Below are positions 1-12,735 of a stretch of DNA of 64,000 nucleotides, piece after piece (the stretch's first letter is position 1; each line of letters opens with the position of its first letter). The translations under genes and the position numbers were made by a program. The notes below the pieces were generated by a model. The model saw nothing but the letters and a program-made list of their open reading frames with translations, was not told the origin of the DNA and ran no database searches. The stretch comes from Micromussa lordhowensis (Eukaryota; Cnidaria; Anthozoa; Scleractinia; Lobophylliidae): contig OZ026607.1 in assembly GCA_964020085.1 (NCBI GenBank), positions 5,045,586 through 5,109,585 on the forward strand, written 5' to 3'.

Positions 1-189
1 ATTCTTTCTGAGAAATCGCGCTATGAAAGTATGAAAATTCTACTGCAAAAAAACGGGAATTCAGCGATGTTGTGTAAGTCTAAGTTATCAAAGGTATTGT
101 ATAAGTCTAAGTTGTTACGATCATGTGCTTTTGGAATAATATTGTAAGTCTCTTCACTGGTGGGAAATATTGATATGTTTTAAGTTCAC

Positions 190-365
190 GTTCTCTCCTT
201 TTTCAGATGCCTTCGCAATGACCAAAGTGGGGAAAGGCCAAAGAGAAAAGACAAACCTGGAAGGAAGGCAAAGATTGATGTGGAACACCGCCACCACCAC
301 TAACTAGCATTTCTTTTATACTTATAGCGAGAGTTTTGAGCTCTCGTCCTTGTGGTACAGCTTTG
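190..365. repeat. Partial direct copy of the left arm of the 520-1190 foldback element
   Basis: The block with ttcagatgcctt, aaggaaggcaaa, attgatgtggaacaccgcc and taactagcatttcttttat recurs at about 466-640 in the same orientation with small changes. Confidence 0.7.
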
Positions 366-519
366 CACGCACGCATGCGCGTTTGGTATCAAACTTCAGA
401 ATAAAAATTTTTCTAAGTCTTTTGGCGGGAAACCTTTGTATATGTAAAGTTCACTTGCGATCTCCCCCTTTCAGATGCCTTGAAAATGAGCAGTTTTAAG
501 ATGTGGCCGAAGAAAAATT

Positions 520-1190
520 GTCAACCTCTGAAGGAAGGCAAAAATTGATGTGGAACACCGCCACCTCCCCGCCACCACCACTAACTAGCATTTCTTTTAT
601 ACTTATAGCGAGAGTTTCGTGTTCCCATCCTTGTGGTACAGTAGCCTGTAATACGCATGCGTACTAGTTAAGTGTCCCACTTACAAGAAACCTAATGTAC
701 TGTATGTCGTGGCTGTATGTAACCGATATCTTCGTGTCGGTTTTACCGAAGTTCAATCTTCGGGTTTGCCGACCCAGAGATATCAGTTACTTGTAAGTCG
801 TAACTGTAAGTAACCAATAACTTCGTGTCGGGAAACCCGAAGTTTTTTTTCGGGTTACCCGACACGAAGTTATTAGTCACTTACAGTCAGGACTTACAAG
901 TAACTGATACCTCTTTGTCGGGTAAACCGAAGTTCAAACGTCGTTTTAAACTTTCCGTTACCCGACACGAAGTTATCAGCTACTTACAGTCAAGACATAC
1001 AGTACATTAGGTTTCTTGTAACTGGGACACTCACCTGGTACGCATGCGTATTAGAGGCTACTGAACCACAAGGATGGGAACACCTAACTCTCGCTATAAG
1101 TATAAAAGAAATGCTAGTTAGTGGTGGTAGCGAGGTGGCGGGAAGTGGCGGTGTTCCACATCAATTTTTGCCTTCCTTCCAGAGTTGATA
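520..1190. mobile_element. Large foldback element (arms ~310 bp)
   Basis: The left arm (attgatgtggaacaccgcc, taactagcatttcttttat, acgcatgcgta, aagaaacctaatgtac) returns inverted on the right (gtacattaggtttctt, tacgcatgcgta, ataaaagaaatgctagtta, ggcggtgttccacatcaat). The centre near 845-855 holds smaller palindromes built on cttcgtgtcgg. No coding capacity. Confidence 0.8.
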
Positions 1191-1947
1191 TTTTTTCGTC
1201 ATTTGTAGGCATCTGCAAGAGTCTTTCAAGCATGGTTTTCAGTAAACTGACACAAGTTTGTAACATGATAAAGTCAATTTATTTTGTAATACTACAACAG
1301 ACAAACACCAATAAAGATAAATATTACAGTACATATCTTTTGCGTACAATAAACAAGTACGACGGTGTACTCGTTATCAAAACTAAGTCCGTAGATGTTG
1401 TGACCATAATAAAAGCTTCATTTACGAAACTTATCAGTGTTGTTTCTTGAGTTACCGCGATATTCACAATATGTAGAACTAGATTAATGACTAAACCTCC
1501 GCGAAAAATAAAACAATTGCATACCGCCACTGACTTCCAAAACCAATAACGTTTCAGAGGATTAAAAAATAACTGCCACTAACTAAACTTAGAAACTTGT
1601 TTTCCGCGATTTACTGCAAAAATTACGTACAAAACATTGAAGGATATATTGAGCAAGTCGCGCTGTACGTTAACAGCAACATGTAAATTGTAATGATTAC
1701 AGAATGACATTCCATAAAATTAACATCTGCATTGTTATTGGAATACTACGAAGTTCGCGGGTTTTCCAGGTCGTAAACATTCACGTTTCCTTGACGCGCC
1801 TTAAAAACCAAATTAATTTATCGACAGAAATATTCGATATCTAACCTGTCACTGGTACACACACTATTCAGTAGACATAAAACCTATCGGCTAGTCGCTC
1901 AGGCATCATCCATGGTGTATGATCTTCTTGAGGTTATCGACACTCCA

Positions 1948-2488
1948 CTCAGGGCCCAGTTATATGGTCTCGGGTACCCGAGACAACCCTCCCCCCGAGC
2001 TACCCTGGCCGAGGTAACATTTAGCTTGTTTCTTTCTAAAATTCAACCAGCCGTTTACATTAGGATCGCCAACTCGTCTCGGGGGACAAGACAACTCGGG
2101 TGGGCGAGTTGTCTCACCTCGGCAGGTAGGGTAACCCTGGCAAGCGGGACAACTTTTCTACATATAAACGCTTTGGCTCGCCTGACCGGGACATCTCTCG
2201 GCGTGGCGAATGTCACGTAATGCTTAGATTTAGGATTTATAGCAGAAATTCGTATTAAAGAAGTAAAAATTAACTCGGCAAAACCCACTGTGATCGAATG
2301 AGCGAGAAAAACCCAAAGAAAGAGGGATATTTGCACATTTGATTAGTCAGTAAGGTTTATGAATAATCATGCTGGGTTAACTTTGACTCGGCCTACTGGA
2401 ACTATGTTTTCACATATAAACGCTCGATAAAGTTACCTCAGGGGAAGGGTTGTCTCGGGTACCCGAGACCATATAACTGGGCCCTCAG
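1948..2488. mobile_element. MITE-like element with long TIRs and CTCAG target duplication
   Basis: Ends at 1953 (ggcccagttatatggtctcg...) and 2483 (inverse) match as TIRs of about 40 bp containing tctcgggtacccgagacaac. CTCAG flanks both sides (1948-1952, 2484-2488). The interior has no transposase frame. Confidence 0.75.
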
Positions 2489-3352
2489 GCCTCAGTTGCT
2501 TTAATTCGTCACTGAAAAGGCCTCCTACCTGAAAGAAATTAAAACAATTTCTAAGAATTCAGTTACAGCAATATTGTCTATCACTAATCACGACTAATTT
2601 GTCATTTCATTACGACCAAACAAACGAAGACACACTGAACTATCTTGCAGTAATAAAAGAAACAAAAACAAAACGAACGTAGAAAAACAGGCAAACGCTA
2701 CTGATGCCAAAATATCGACAACAGAAATTTCTCAAATGCGAGATTGTCACGTGACTACAAAAAACGCTCCTAGAGATCTCAGTAATAAATTACATTTTGT
2801 TTTTTTACGAATTCCTCCCGCCAGAAAAAGATATGATGAAGGGTGTATACATCGGTTGAAATTCACTCAGCAGATAAACAAATCCTTTGAGAAAAGGATT
2901 GCTCGTTACCTATTTCTCCCCCCCCCCCCCTCCCCGAAAAAAAAATAAATGAAACGCTCTCGAAGAAAAGACTCTTCTCTAAAGAAAAGGACCCCTCCCT
3001 GTAATGAGAGAAGTTTGATTCTGTTGCTTGACTCTGTTGTTCAAGCTGTCGGGACATCAAACCTCTCATGCGCCTGCGTGGAGATAACAAAGTCGCCTAC
3101 CAGTCGATAAATGATCGGAAGTGTCACGAAAGGCGACGACCAGGAACTATTTCCGATCGTACTTTTTTTGAAAGCCGGAAAACTATGTCAAATCACAAAC
3201 GCATAATTTGGGGCGAAATTTATTCTTGGTTTTGAATTTTAAAAACTTTCAATATATTAATGACATATTCACAAAAATATGCATTATTCAAATGTAAAAT
3301 AGGCAGAAGCTGTGGCATTTGATCAAACATTTACATCATTACATGGATGTGT

Positions 3353-3430
3353 ACCGCGTGGTGTAGTGGAGATCATTGTCGCTCCGCGGTCCAGCGTTTA
3401 AGATGGACGCAGGTTCAATTACACCGTGGA
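3353..3430 (+). repeat. tRNA-like SINE head (pol III A and B boxes)
   Basis: TGGTGTAGTGG (3359-3369) fits the A box and GGTTCAATTAC (3412-3422) fits the B box with one mismatch. T-rich DNA follows. Box spacing is long and no clean acceptor stem forms, so a tRNA-derived SINE remnant is more likely than a working tRNA gene. Confidence 0.4.
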
Positions 3431-3784
3431 ACCTTTTATTGTTTTTCTTTCCTTTTTTAATTCTTATTTCAATTTTTTTCGGTGGACGCTCTTGTTTGAT
3501 GTTTGTAACCCCTTTTGCAAAAGATAAAGGCAAAAAAAAAAAGAGGAACTGTCCTTGGTTGACTAGTAATTTCCCGGACTGAATACAAATAGTAAAACCA
3601 GCATTAAGATGAAGGAATGAATAGTTCCACCGGACTAAAATTTATAATCATTTGACAGCAGCTAGAGGAAGCAAGGTTACCAAAATATCCACGTTGGACG
3701 ATTATCCCTTTTTTATGTGATCGCAATAGGAGCAATACTTCTTGAATTATTTAAAAACGTTTATATACTTCTCGAACGACAATG

Positions 3785-3963
3785 GGCCATTTCCGAGTTC
3801 CGTTTTGCCTCTGTTTCAAAACAAGTCTAAGTGCGAAACCATTCATATGAAAATGATTCCGCCTACAAGTTCATTTTCATGCAAATCAAACTCATTTTCA
3901 TTTGAATGGTGTCGCACTTAGACTCGTTTTGAAACAGAGGCACAAGGGAACTCGGAAAAGGCC
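3785..3963. mobile_element. Foldback MITE (~180 bp)
   Basis: The left arm (ggccatttccgagttcc, gcctctgtttcaaaac, gtctaagtgcg, accattc.tatgaaaatga) is mirrored on the right with few mismatches, around a short loop with cattttcatgcaaatcaaac. Confidence 0.8.
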
Positions 3964-4237
3964 TATCGCGTTTGGTATGTCACGTGACCACAACAAGGCC
4001 CCATAGAACAATGATGGCGCGAGCAAAGAGAATTTGCATTTTGATAATCAACTCGGAAAAAAAAAACACGGAGAATGGTTCTAGATCTTAAATAGTTTTT
4101 CCGCCTTTCCTCCTGAGTTGTGTTATTACAAGAAAAGTGAACGAAAACGAAATTCAATCGCAGCCAATCCTCTGAAAGATAGTATGAAACTTAGAAAGCT
4201 GCGCAAGTTGTCATGAGTGCGCTCAGATCCCACTTCA

Positions 4238-4349
4238 GGCCCCGGATGTTCGAAAGGTGGATAACGCTATCCCCGGGTAAATCGCTATCCAGTGGATAAG
4301 TCAGTATTGACGAAACAAACCGCGCCATCCGTTGGATAGTGATCTATCA
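4238..4349. mobile_element. Half copy of the GGCCCCAGTTGTTCG-type MITE
   Basis: It begins ggccccggatgttcgaaagg and contains gtggataacgctatcc, cgctatccagtggataa and ccgttggatagtgat. It abuts the full copy at 4350. Confidence 0.65.
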
Positions 4350-4441
4350 GGCCCCAGTTGTTCGAAAGGTGGATAACACTATCCACCGGATAAATTACTA
4401 TCCAGCGGATAGCGCGGTTTGTTTTGTTAACATTTATCCGC

Positions 4442-4476
<35 letters not shown>

Positions 4477-4496
4477 GCCTTTGAACAACTGGGGCC
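4350..4496. mobile_element. Complete palindromic MITE (147 bp)
   Basis: TIRs ggccccagttgttcgaaagg and cctttgaacaactggggcc enclose arms of gtggataacactatccaccg type. Nearly the whole element is a hairpin. Confidence 0.85.
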
Positions 4497-5394
4497 AGTA
4501 ACTGAGACTCCTAGTCAGCTTAAGTTTTGTTTCGGGAGGATCAATGCATTGATTAAGAGCACGTGTTTACCTGGGTCCTGAATTGCAATAAAATCGTCAA
4601 TCTTGAGACTTTACGGTAAATGGTGTTAATCCTTTCCTTGTCTTGTCCTGATTTATCTCCACCTGAAAAAGAGACGAAACCAGAAAGATTTAGACCAAAT
4701 GATTAATGGCTAGCATTAAGTGTGCTAACTGGTTCCTATCCCAAGCAAGCTGGCCAATGTTCCAGGGTAAGACACTTTACTCTCACAAAACCTGTCAGCC
4801 TAGGAGTATAACTTGGCACTACAAGTCTGTTCTAGCCTCCTATGCGGACGCTCTTTGGGCTCATCACGGAATCTGAGTTTGCAGGGTGGAAGCAACTCAA
4901 TCTCTTAACATAAGAAATTCCAACTCCATCGCTTAGCATCTTAGCAGAAGAAAAATGGGTATGTGCCGCTGCGAAGTGTATGGTTTTCAGACAGTTCAGT
5001 CTTGGATGGGGTATAGAAATCAGACAATTTTGGTCTGGAATAGGGTATAATTTACAGGAAAAGTGGCCAGTGTATAAATAATAGTCTAAACCAGGGTTCT
5101 TAACCCAGGAGTCTAAAATAGAAAATGAAACTTGGGAGTGACTTTGTAAGATTATGGCTTAGTAAGCATATGCTGGACTACGATAGTGATAAAGTGTTTG
5201 CATTGAAAATAGCTGGTCTGGGACAGGGAAGGGGGTTTTGGTGCCTAGTCTAGAATAGGGTTGCAAAATCAAGCTGATCATGGTCTAGTACAGGGTAAGG
5301 GTTTCAGTGTCCCAGCAGCACACCCCCACCCAATGATTTACAGAGTACCCCCCCCCCCCCCCTCAAGCCCATCTCTTGTACAAAGCCCAAGATC

Positions 5395-5820
5395 CATTCA
5401 GCACATGAAGACAGTCCAGGTTCCAAAACAAGTTCTTAATTTTCACCCGTTTTTGTAGGATCAAGTCTCTGCTTCACAGATCAAGAAACTCAGGAAGTGA
5501 ATTTGCTGGGTGGATCCAACCCTTTTACAGGACAGTCTTTACACCTGCATGTATCTATTACACAAGTACAAAGCTCAACATCCACTCAGCCATGAGGACA
5601 GTCCAGGTTCAGAAACATTTTGTTTCAGACTTACAAGTTCTTATTTTTTAACTTTCTTGTGGGACCAAGTCTCTGGTTCACAGATCAAAACCTCAGGAAG
5701 ACAATTTGCTGGGAGGAACAAACTCCCATTTGGACCAGTTCTTTCATTATACATGTACATGTACACACATCTGCTGTTCAAAAGGTTCATTTGGTACATG
5801 CAAAAAGTCCAGGTTCCTAG
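5395..5820. repeat. Degenerate ~190-bp tandem repeat
   Basis: gacagtccaggttcc recurs at 5410 and 5597, with a third agtccaggttcc near 5805. Shared blocks include gatcaagtctctg/gaccaagtctctgg, ttcacagatcaa, aactcaggaag/acctcaggaag and aatttgctggg. Confidence 0.6.
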
Positions 5821-6340
5821 CAATACCTCTTACTAACCAAGTTTGCAGGCCATACTGTAAATTACTGACCAAGTTTTTCCCCATTGATTTATGGCCAAGC
5901 ACAAAGCACGCAGGCCATAAATTGAAGGGAAAAAACAAGGATCTGTAACTTACAGTACAGACCAAGAAAACAAGGTTAGTAAGATATTAATTTATTATAT
6001 CTCTACTATGTGTCTGACGGGTTCAGAAACAATTTCTATTCACATGGAACGGTTCCAACTTTCTGACGCACCTCAAAAGCAAAACAAGTCAATTTGAAAC
6101 TGATGTTAAGGGTCTCTTACATGTATGTAGTTAACAGGTTTTTATACACAATTTCAGAAGTAAAAGAAAGTTCTAGACTCTTACTTGCTAAGAAACTGAA
6201 GAACACTTGGTGATAAATCATGAAACATTTTGGCAACAAAAACAGCTTCAAATTTTAGCGGGCTGTACATTAGAATAAGGCCCACTAAATTGACCAATCG
6301 CAGTGTGCATACTAACTGAGAGGTATAATAATGTTTCTTA

Positions 6341-6352
6341 GTATCACCCAAC

Positions 6353-6390
<38 letters not shown>

Positions 6391-6534
6391 GCTACTAGGG
6401 GACTATTAACAATAGTCCTCGAGTAGCGAAATTCGTCCGTTTTTCTCTTTCGTTTTTTCCCCAAATGAATATTTCTTCAACTTGCATTTGCTAACCTTTT
6501 TATTGCCTTTTCTGTCCAATTAGTTGGGTGATAC
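6341..6534. mobile_element. TIR element (~194 bp)
   Basis: gtatcacccaactagtgg at the left and ccaattagttgggtgatac at the right form inverted ends around non-coding DNA. It abuts the hairpin at 6538. Confidence 0.7.
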
Positions 6535-6536
6535 TA

Positions 6537-6537
<1 letters not shown>

Positions 6538-6570
<33 letters not shown>

Positions 6571-6642
6571 GTCAATAGCCCATTCGGCTTCGCCTCATGG
6601 GCTATTGACCCGTAGCCCTTTCGGGCTACGGGTCTAATTGTT
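6538..6642. repeat. 105-bp near-perfect hairpin
   Basis: aacaattagaccc and cgggtcaatagcccat are mirrored by atgggctattgacccg and gggtctaattgtt. Inner GC-rich stems ccctcaagggcc and ccctttcgggc lie within the two arms. Confidence 0.8.
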
Positions 6643-6996
6643 AATTATCTTGCCAGTGTGATTCTGATGTTAAACTAATCTTTCTTGTTATATTGTACAT
6701 CTAGAACTGAAATGTTCCCAGTGAACGCTGTGATCACAGGCCAATATTTGCACTTACCATACTGCTATCTGATAGTCCAGCTCAGTGATCATTATGAACT
6801 GATGTTTAATTTGAGTCTTCAGAAATTGTTAGGTCGAGTTAGAGATCGTCAAGCAAGTCTCATTCTCTCTCCTCTCATCTTCTCAGTGTTACAGATACCT
6901 TGAACAAACAAAGCAGCTTTTAGTTTTAAAGGTCAAACTGATTCATTTGCCTAAAATATTACATTTAATTAATTCTTAATACTTACAAATTCAGTT

Positions 6997-7425
6997 TTTT
7001 ATGCAAGAACTGCACCCAAGTGGAACTCACTTCCTGCTGAAGTGATAAACCAACTGAGTGTTGACGCATTTAAGGCCAGACTCATCTCTTCTTTACCTCA
7101 ATAGTGATTTAGTTACATTTATTTCTTTTTTTATTTCTCCTTTACATGTGCAGTGATGGGTAAATCCCTTTGCGGATAACAATTAAATTTCGAGAAGGGA
7201 GCGGTATGAAATGTCACTATTTTAGGTATTAGTATACGTGTAAGTATATGCATAAGTAATAATTTGATGTAGTAATGCAAGTTGTCCTATTTTTTATAGC
7301 GTAAGCGTAACCTTATCTGATTAAAATATTGTATTCTTTTGTATTTGTAAGTGGAGTAAGTGTCATATCATTTTGTAAGTGCATTGTAAGTAATTATGTG
7401 CGTTTGCATTAAAAATAAAAAAATC
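6997..7425 (+). mobile_element. 3' end of a non-LTR retrotransposon (fragment)
   Basis: The plus strand reads FYARTAPKWNSLPAEVINQL then FKARLISSLP and a stop at 7101. This is the C-terminal pattern (R...WNSLP.E......FK..L) of many LINE reverse-transcriptase ORFs. An A-rich 3' UTR ends near 7425 with aaaaataaaaaaat. The rest of the element is missing. Confidence 0.55.
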
Positions 7426-7429
7426 CCTT

Positions 7430-9570
7430 AGCAGATGACATACATAGAATGATCCAGATGTAAATTGAAGCAAACATGTTGTGACCAAAAACTAAACATG
7501 TAGCAATCTGGTCCAGCCAATTCCCATTTAACAACATTATTGTTGCATTGGAAACTCAAGGTTTGCTTTGGATGCAGGTACTGTGTAGTCTCTAACGCCA
7601 GGTCTAGCATGACCCAGTGGCTGATGCGTTAAACTTAGTTTGATAACAATAAAATCTTAACATTGACAGTTTTGCTTTAGGTGTCCACATATGTATAACC
7701 CAAATTATACATTGTATAATTCAAATTTTTCTCACATTTTGACTGGTTCTTATGATCAACTGCAAGACAAACATATACAGTAGATGACACCATTAATGGC
7801 AAAAATGCAGTGTGATCAATGCAGACTGCAGATGTTTTAACTATTTTTTACAGTCATTTTAAAAGACTGGTTATCCTTGCAATCTGATTAGCTCTCAGTG
7901 GCTACTTTGTAGAAAGTCATGCGTGAAAACAGGCAATGAGCCTTCGAACTAACCTCTCAGAGAACTGCATAACCTCTGTATAATGTTGGCCTTTTTTACA
8001 TGAACACTACTGATGGCATAAGAAAATCGCAAATTGTTAAATCTCCAAAATGAAAGGGACCTTTTCATAAGAGCAAGCAGCCCTGCCTGTGTTGCTGGGA
8101 ATAAATCTCTCAAAACTAGAACAAATTAATAATCAAACTGTTTAGCACAGGAATATATATCTTGTGCTATTTATCTGATATAGGTGTTTGTCTACTGAGT
8201 TCCAAAAAAACCCTGAGGCAGTTATTCACACAACCCAGAGGGCACAATCACAAGATCAAGAATGAATGAACTTGGTAAAGTCAATAGTCATTCATGAACC
8301 TCTAGCACCAGTGATTGGACAGACTTTGTGATCATCCTGCTTTATTAAAATAGACCATTACTCTCCCCTCTCTGATTGGTTAGCCCATGGGATGATATCT
8401 TAAAATATCACACTTTATAGAGCTATTGTGATTGGTCAAACATTGGGACAGCCCATTTTTTCAGCATTTTTAGTAGTTTTGGCTCAGAACATTGTTCAAA
8501 TGGCATAGTTTATTTTTAGATGAACTTTTCTTTTTTAGTACATCTTAACTGTTTCTCCACCAGTCCTAGACAGATGTTCTGAGATACATGTAATTCTCTT
8601 GAAGAATGTCTATGGTCTACACCTTTCATCAAGGTTCTACCAAGACATAAATTTCTTCCCATCCCCAAACAAAAATGAACAGAAAAAATTACACATATCA
8701 TTAAGTTAACATTTGTCACAACCGAAATGTTTAGAAAAATGTAGACAAAATAATAAAATCAAATTAGAATATATCAATAAGTAAGAACAAGTTTATTTTA
8801 ATGGTTCAAAAGTAAGTAGGTCAACAAATACAAGCAATTCTGTAAATTTATTTTATTGTTCTATGTAATATCTTAAAGTACCTTAAGTATAAAATTTATA
8901 CTTAAGGTATATTTTTTTATTTTTCTCTCGTTATGTGTGTGCAAAAGGGAAAGAAAACGTAATATAGTACTGTGTTGTAATTAGTGCGAGTAGTGTAAGT
9001 AGTGTAGTGTATACCTTTGTAAGTAGTATTGCAAATTACTAGTCATAATAAAAAAAAAGGTTCTTCGCAGTCACCATGGGAGAAATCACATTGTGCCAGC
9101 TATTCTCTAGCTTCTCAAATATGCGAAAAACAAACAATTTGCAATCAATATTCTCCTCAGTGTTAAGGGCGATAACGAATCGTGTCCAAACAATCAAGAT
9201 AGATGCCTCATAAAGGATTGAATAGCAACAAACTAGAGGTTACATATACCACAAAACATCCAACAAGGCATGCAGTGCAGTGCATGCCAGTCGACAGACG
9301 ACAGAGAATCTTCAATGCGATGAAATTGTGCAATTTCAAAACTGGCAATGGGTGATTCCAGAAAATATCCATACCCTACCATGGGAAGAATGAACATTTT
9401 ATCCCCCCTGGCTTCCAAAATTCAAAAATGATCTACCCCCCTCCCCCCATACCCTCCAACTTCTAAAATCATTAAACCCTCCTCTCCTCCTCTACACAAA
9501 TGTATTTTAGTATACAAATGTTTACGGAATTTCGTTCCTATATACTTAAAGAAACTATTTTAAAGGAAAC
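7430..9570. other. Intergenic stretch without a recognisable gene
   Basis: No frame here has protein-like content. Notable only are a small palindrome at 8878-8910 (taccttaagtata / tatacttaaggta) and an A-rich tail at about 9048-9060 preceded by repeated gtaagtagt, possibly another LINE 3' end. Confidence 0.4.
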
Positions 9571-9924
9571 AATGATGTACACAATTATAACACTAGGCAG
9601 AGGAGAAATATTCACCCAAATAAAACAAATCTTGTTCTTGCGGGGCAAACTTTTAAGAATTCAGGACGTTTAGCTTTCAATTCACTGCCAAGCGAAATCA
9701 AAGAGGCAAGTTCTCTAGCAATTTTTAAACGCCTTCTTAAAGGACATTTTATCTGATTTTTTTTCTTTTTTTTTCCCTCCTGTAATTTTAGCAAATTTTA
9801 CTTAACCTTGTAATTTTATTGTAAATGTGTATATGTAAGTCTTATTGAACCCAGGGCCCCTAAGGATACCAGCCTTGCAGCTGATTGGGCTACCCTGGTA
9901 AAATAAAGTTGTCTGTCTGTCAGT
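9571..9924 (+). mobile_element. 3' end of a second non-LTR retrotransposon (fragment)
   Basis: The plus strand reads HNYNTRQRRNIHPNKTN, then FNSLPSEIKEASSLAIFKRL and a stop at about 9753. The Y.TR...LP.EI...SL..FK..L layout is the usual C-terminus of CR1/L2-like reverse-transcriptase ORFs. The 3' UTR ends with ttgggctaccctggtaaaataaag and a gtctgtctgtc tail, like CR1/L2 elements with a short repeat tail. Confidence 0.65.
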
Positions 9925-10539
9925 TTGTGCTTTATTTTCAAACTGGAAAAGTTATCAGATCACTGATTTCAAGCAAAGCTTTCGAGCTTTTGCCATCTTC
10001 CCCATCTTGAAATTCAGAGCTGAAACCTCCTTCCCAAGTATTTGCAATTCCAAACTGTGTTACACCCCCCCCCCCCCCAAATCCTGTGCCTTAAGAATTC
10101 CAGTTCAAGAAGCTCCCTTCCCCTGGGAATTCAGAGATGCCACCCATGGTATGGTATACAAATTTTCTGGAATCACCCAATTGAACTTGCAATTTTGGTC
10201 TGAAAATCATACTTGCGAATTCAAATCGAATTCACACCGCACACTCGTTCAAGTTTGAAATCACGGGCTGCACACTTCTTCGATTTTGAAATCACACTTA
10301 TGATTTCGGACCAAATTGTACTCCACTCAGTTCAATTACCATTATATATTGCGTTATTTCCATTATAAAAATGCTGACCGTAAACAGCCTGATTACTCAG
10401 GCTAATTGCAGTGAAAGTCTGCACCTCGGTTAGCCTGAATACCACTCCTTTTAACCTGAATATCACTCAGGTTAGCCTAAATAATCCTCCAGGTAGCCTG
10501 TTTAGGGTTAGTTCTCGATGTTGGAAATGGCAACAAGAT

Positions 10540-10875
10540 CAGTTAAAAAGTCTGCAGTCTGCATTTTACCCTTTGTCTGCAGTCTGCAGTCCGCAGTCTG
10601 CGTATTACACTGACCATTAGTGAACCAGTCAGGATAAAACACGGACTGCGCATTGGAGACACTACAGACTGCGTATAAAACACGGACTGAGGTATAAAAC
10701 TTTACTGGCTGTTGTTATCTTCACGGGAAGCAATTGACAATTTTCAACTCCAGGAAGTGAGAAATAAAACAATACAGGCGATTATATCAAACATGTGGAG
10801 TCAGTCCGTGTTTTATACCCAGTCCGCAGTCCGCAGTCCCCAGTCCGATTGATTAGTCCCCAGTCTGATAGATTA
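10540..10875. repeat. CAGTCYG-rich inverted minisatellite
   Basis: gtctgcagtctgcagtccgcagtctgcg (left) and cagtccgcagtccgcagtccccagtcc (right), with cacggactg...gtataaaac near the middle inverted to cagtccgtgttttatac. No coding frame. Confidence 0.5.
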
Positions 10876-12735
10876 GTAAACATGATCCAAAGAAAGAGCC
10901 TCTTTTGTTTCCCTTAATAAATTATCTAAGAACTAAGAATCTATACTATACACGGCCTGTAGCAGATCAAAACTGGGAAACAAGGGAGGATTTTGATTTT
11001 ATTAGTTAAGTAACCTTTAGTTAATCAGCTAAGTTGTTGTAAACAAACCCGTCCCTACTGAGCGCATCTCAACGAAAACTGTGCCTGGGGGTTGTCAGTT
11101 TATTTACCTCTGATACAGCAGAATAAACTCTGATGGGCACACATGTAACGTTCAAGTGCTATCTTATTATCTAGTCTGGTAGTTCTTCGTTACATCGAAC
11201 TGTAAGGCAATTTAAAAGCTTACCTTAATCGTCCCTTCCTCGGGACGGGAGGTCTTCAAACACAACATCTCCACATTCCACCAACTGGCATCAACATGCA
11301 CAAAACTGAAAACGTTAAGCAATTTAGCTTCTGCCTCAGATCAGGGAACATCGACCCACTGATACAAGCCGTTTTAAAAGAACAAACCTTTGAAATTACG
11401 GTAAACACAATACATTGTATTTTCCACTATTTTTCTCGCACACGTGCAAAATGGCGGAACAAATTAAACTACACCCGCAAAGATAGGAGGGATATATTGG
11501 GTCTGCCCAGCAGGTGGAGAGGGTAGGGAGAGCAAGAGACGCCCCAAACGGTAATCCCAGCCGGGGTACACATGAAAGCCGTATTTTGGCTGGGTATTAT
11601 GTTTTTTATGCAAATATCTTGTTTACGTTTCAAGCAATCAAGAGTCTCTCTGCTCATCTCACATATCTATGTTTTGGGTTGTTTTGGAAATTTTTTGGTG
11701 ATTTTTAGGTATATTTGGAGAGAAATAGTTTTTCTCAAAGAATTAGTAAAATTGATGGAAATAGGAAATTTTGAAGATTTGTTGTTGTTTTAAAATAGAG
11801 TTTGAAATTAAAAAATTGGTAGACACGGTGTTCCATAACCCTTTTTTTCCCTTTCAACCTCTCTTTAAACTTACCAAAATTTCACTTAAATTCACGTGTA
11901 CCCCCGCCTTAAGCAGGCTAAAAGAGGGCAGAAGACTCAAAGGCCCACGTCGTTAGAAGACGTTTTAGGCTCATTATCTAAAAAAGTTATAAATTCTTCC
12001 TGATAAATTGCTATCCTAAAAGGCTCTAGCAGTTTCGGCGATGGATGACTGCTTATGTGTGATTGGGTGTCATTGTAGGAAACTGTTGAAAGGAATACCA
12101 TGAAAATTCCAGAATTAAGTTTTGTTGTTCATTCGTTTCTTCTCCTGATAGGTAAGGATTTTAAGAAAAAATATGATAATAAAAATGGCCTCATCAGTGT
12201 ATGCCGGGGTATGTGGTATAAGAGGCGGCAGTACAGGTTAACTGCAATCCTGTGCATTTTCATTTTCAGCCGCCTGCGTAAAACCAGTGCACTAGGATGC
12301 GAAGAGTGTCAATTTTTCTCTATCGATCCGTTTAACGAAATTAAGGAGGGAAAAAGCGCGGTACAAGAAGTGCGAGCCAAGAGAACGGTAGATCCTCCAG
12401 CAAACGGTCACATCTCTACAAAGGCCTTTTTTTGGAAAAAAAAATAATAACCCCCCTACAATTTTGGTCCCATACTCTGGGACTCGAAGTTTCCACGCAG
12501 ATAGTACCATACACCTCGATTTTGTGCAGAGATGATCCCTTACTTCTCGAGCCAAGAGACTGAATTAGAATTTTGTTGTATCCTTAAATACCCTATCAAA
12601 ATGCCTCGGTCATATACATCGACGAGAAAATATTTTTGCCATTAATTTTCAAAACGCAGACAAATTAAATTCCTTAGGCTTCTTGTTAACTTAACAGTTT
12701 CCGCCTGTTTTGGCGCTTTTTTCCGAGGTTACATA
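10876..12735. other. Intergenic stretch without a recognisable gene
   Basis: Several open frames of 60-115 codons exist but have biased, low-complexity or repeat-like translations and no splice partners. I see no gene or element with defined ends here. Confidence 0.4.

Noticed and set aside
3353..3430. Functional tRNA gene
   Set aside because: The acceptor and T stems do not pair well and the A-B box distance is too long, so it is listed as a SINE-like remnant only.
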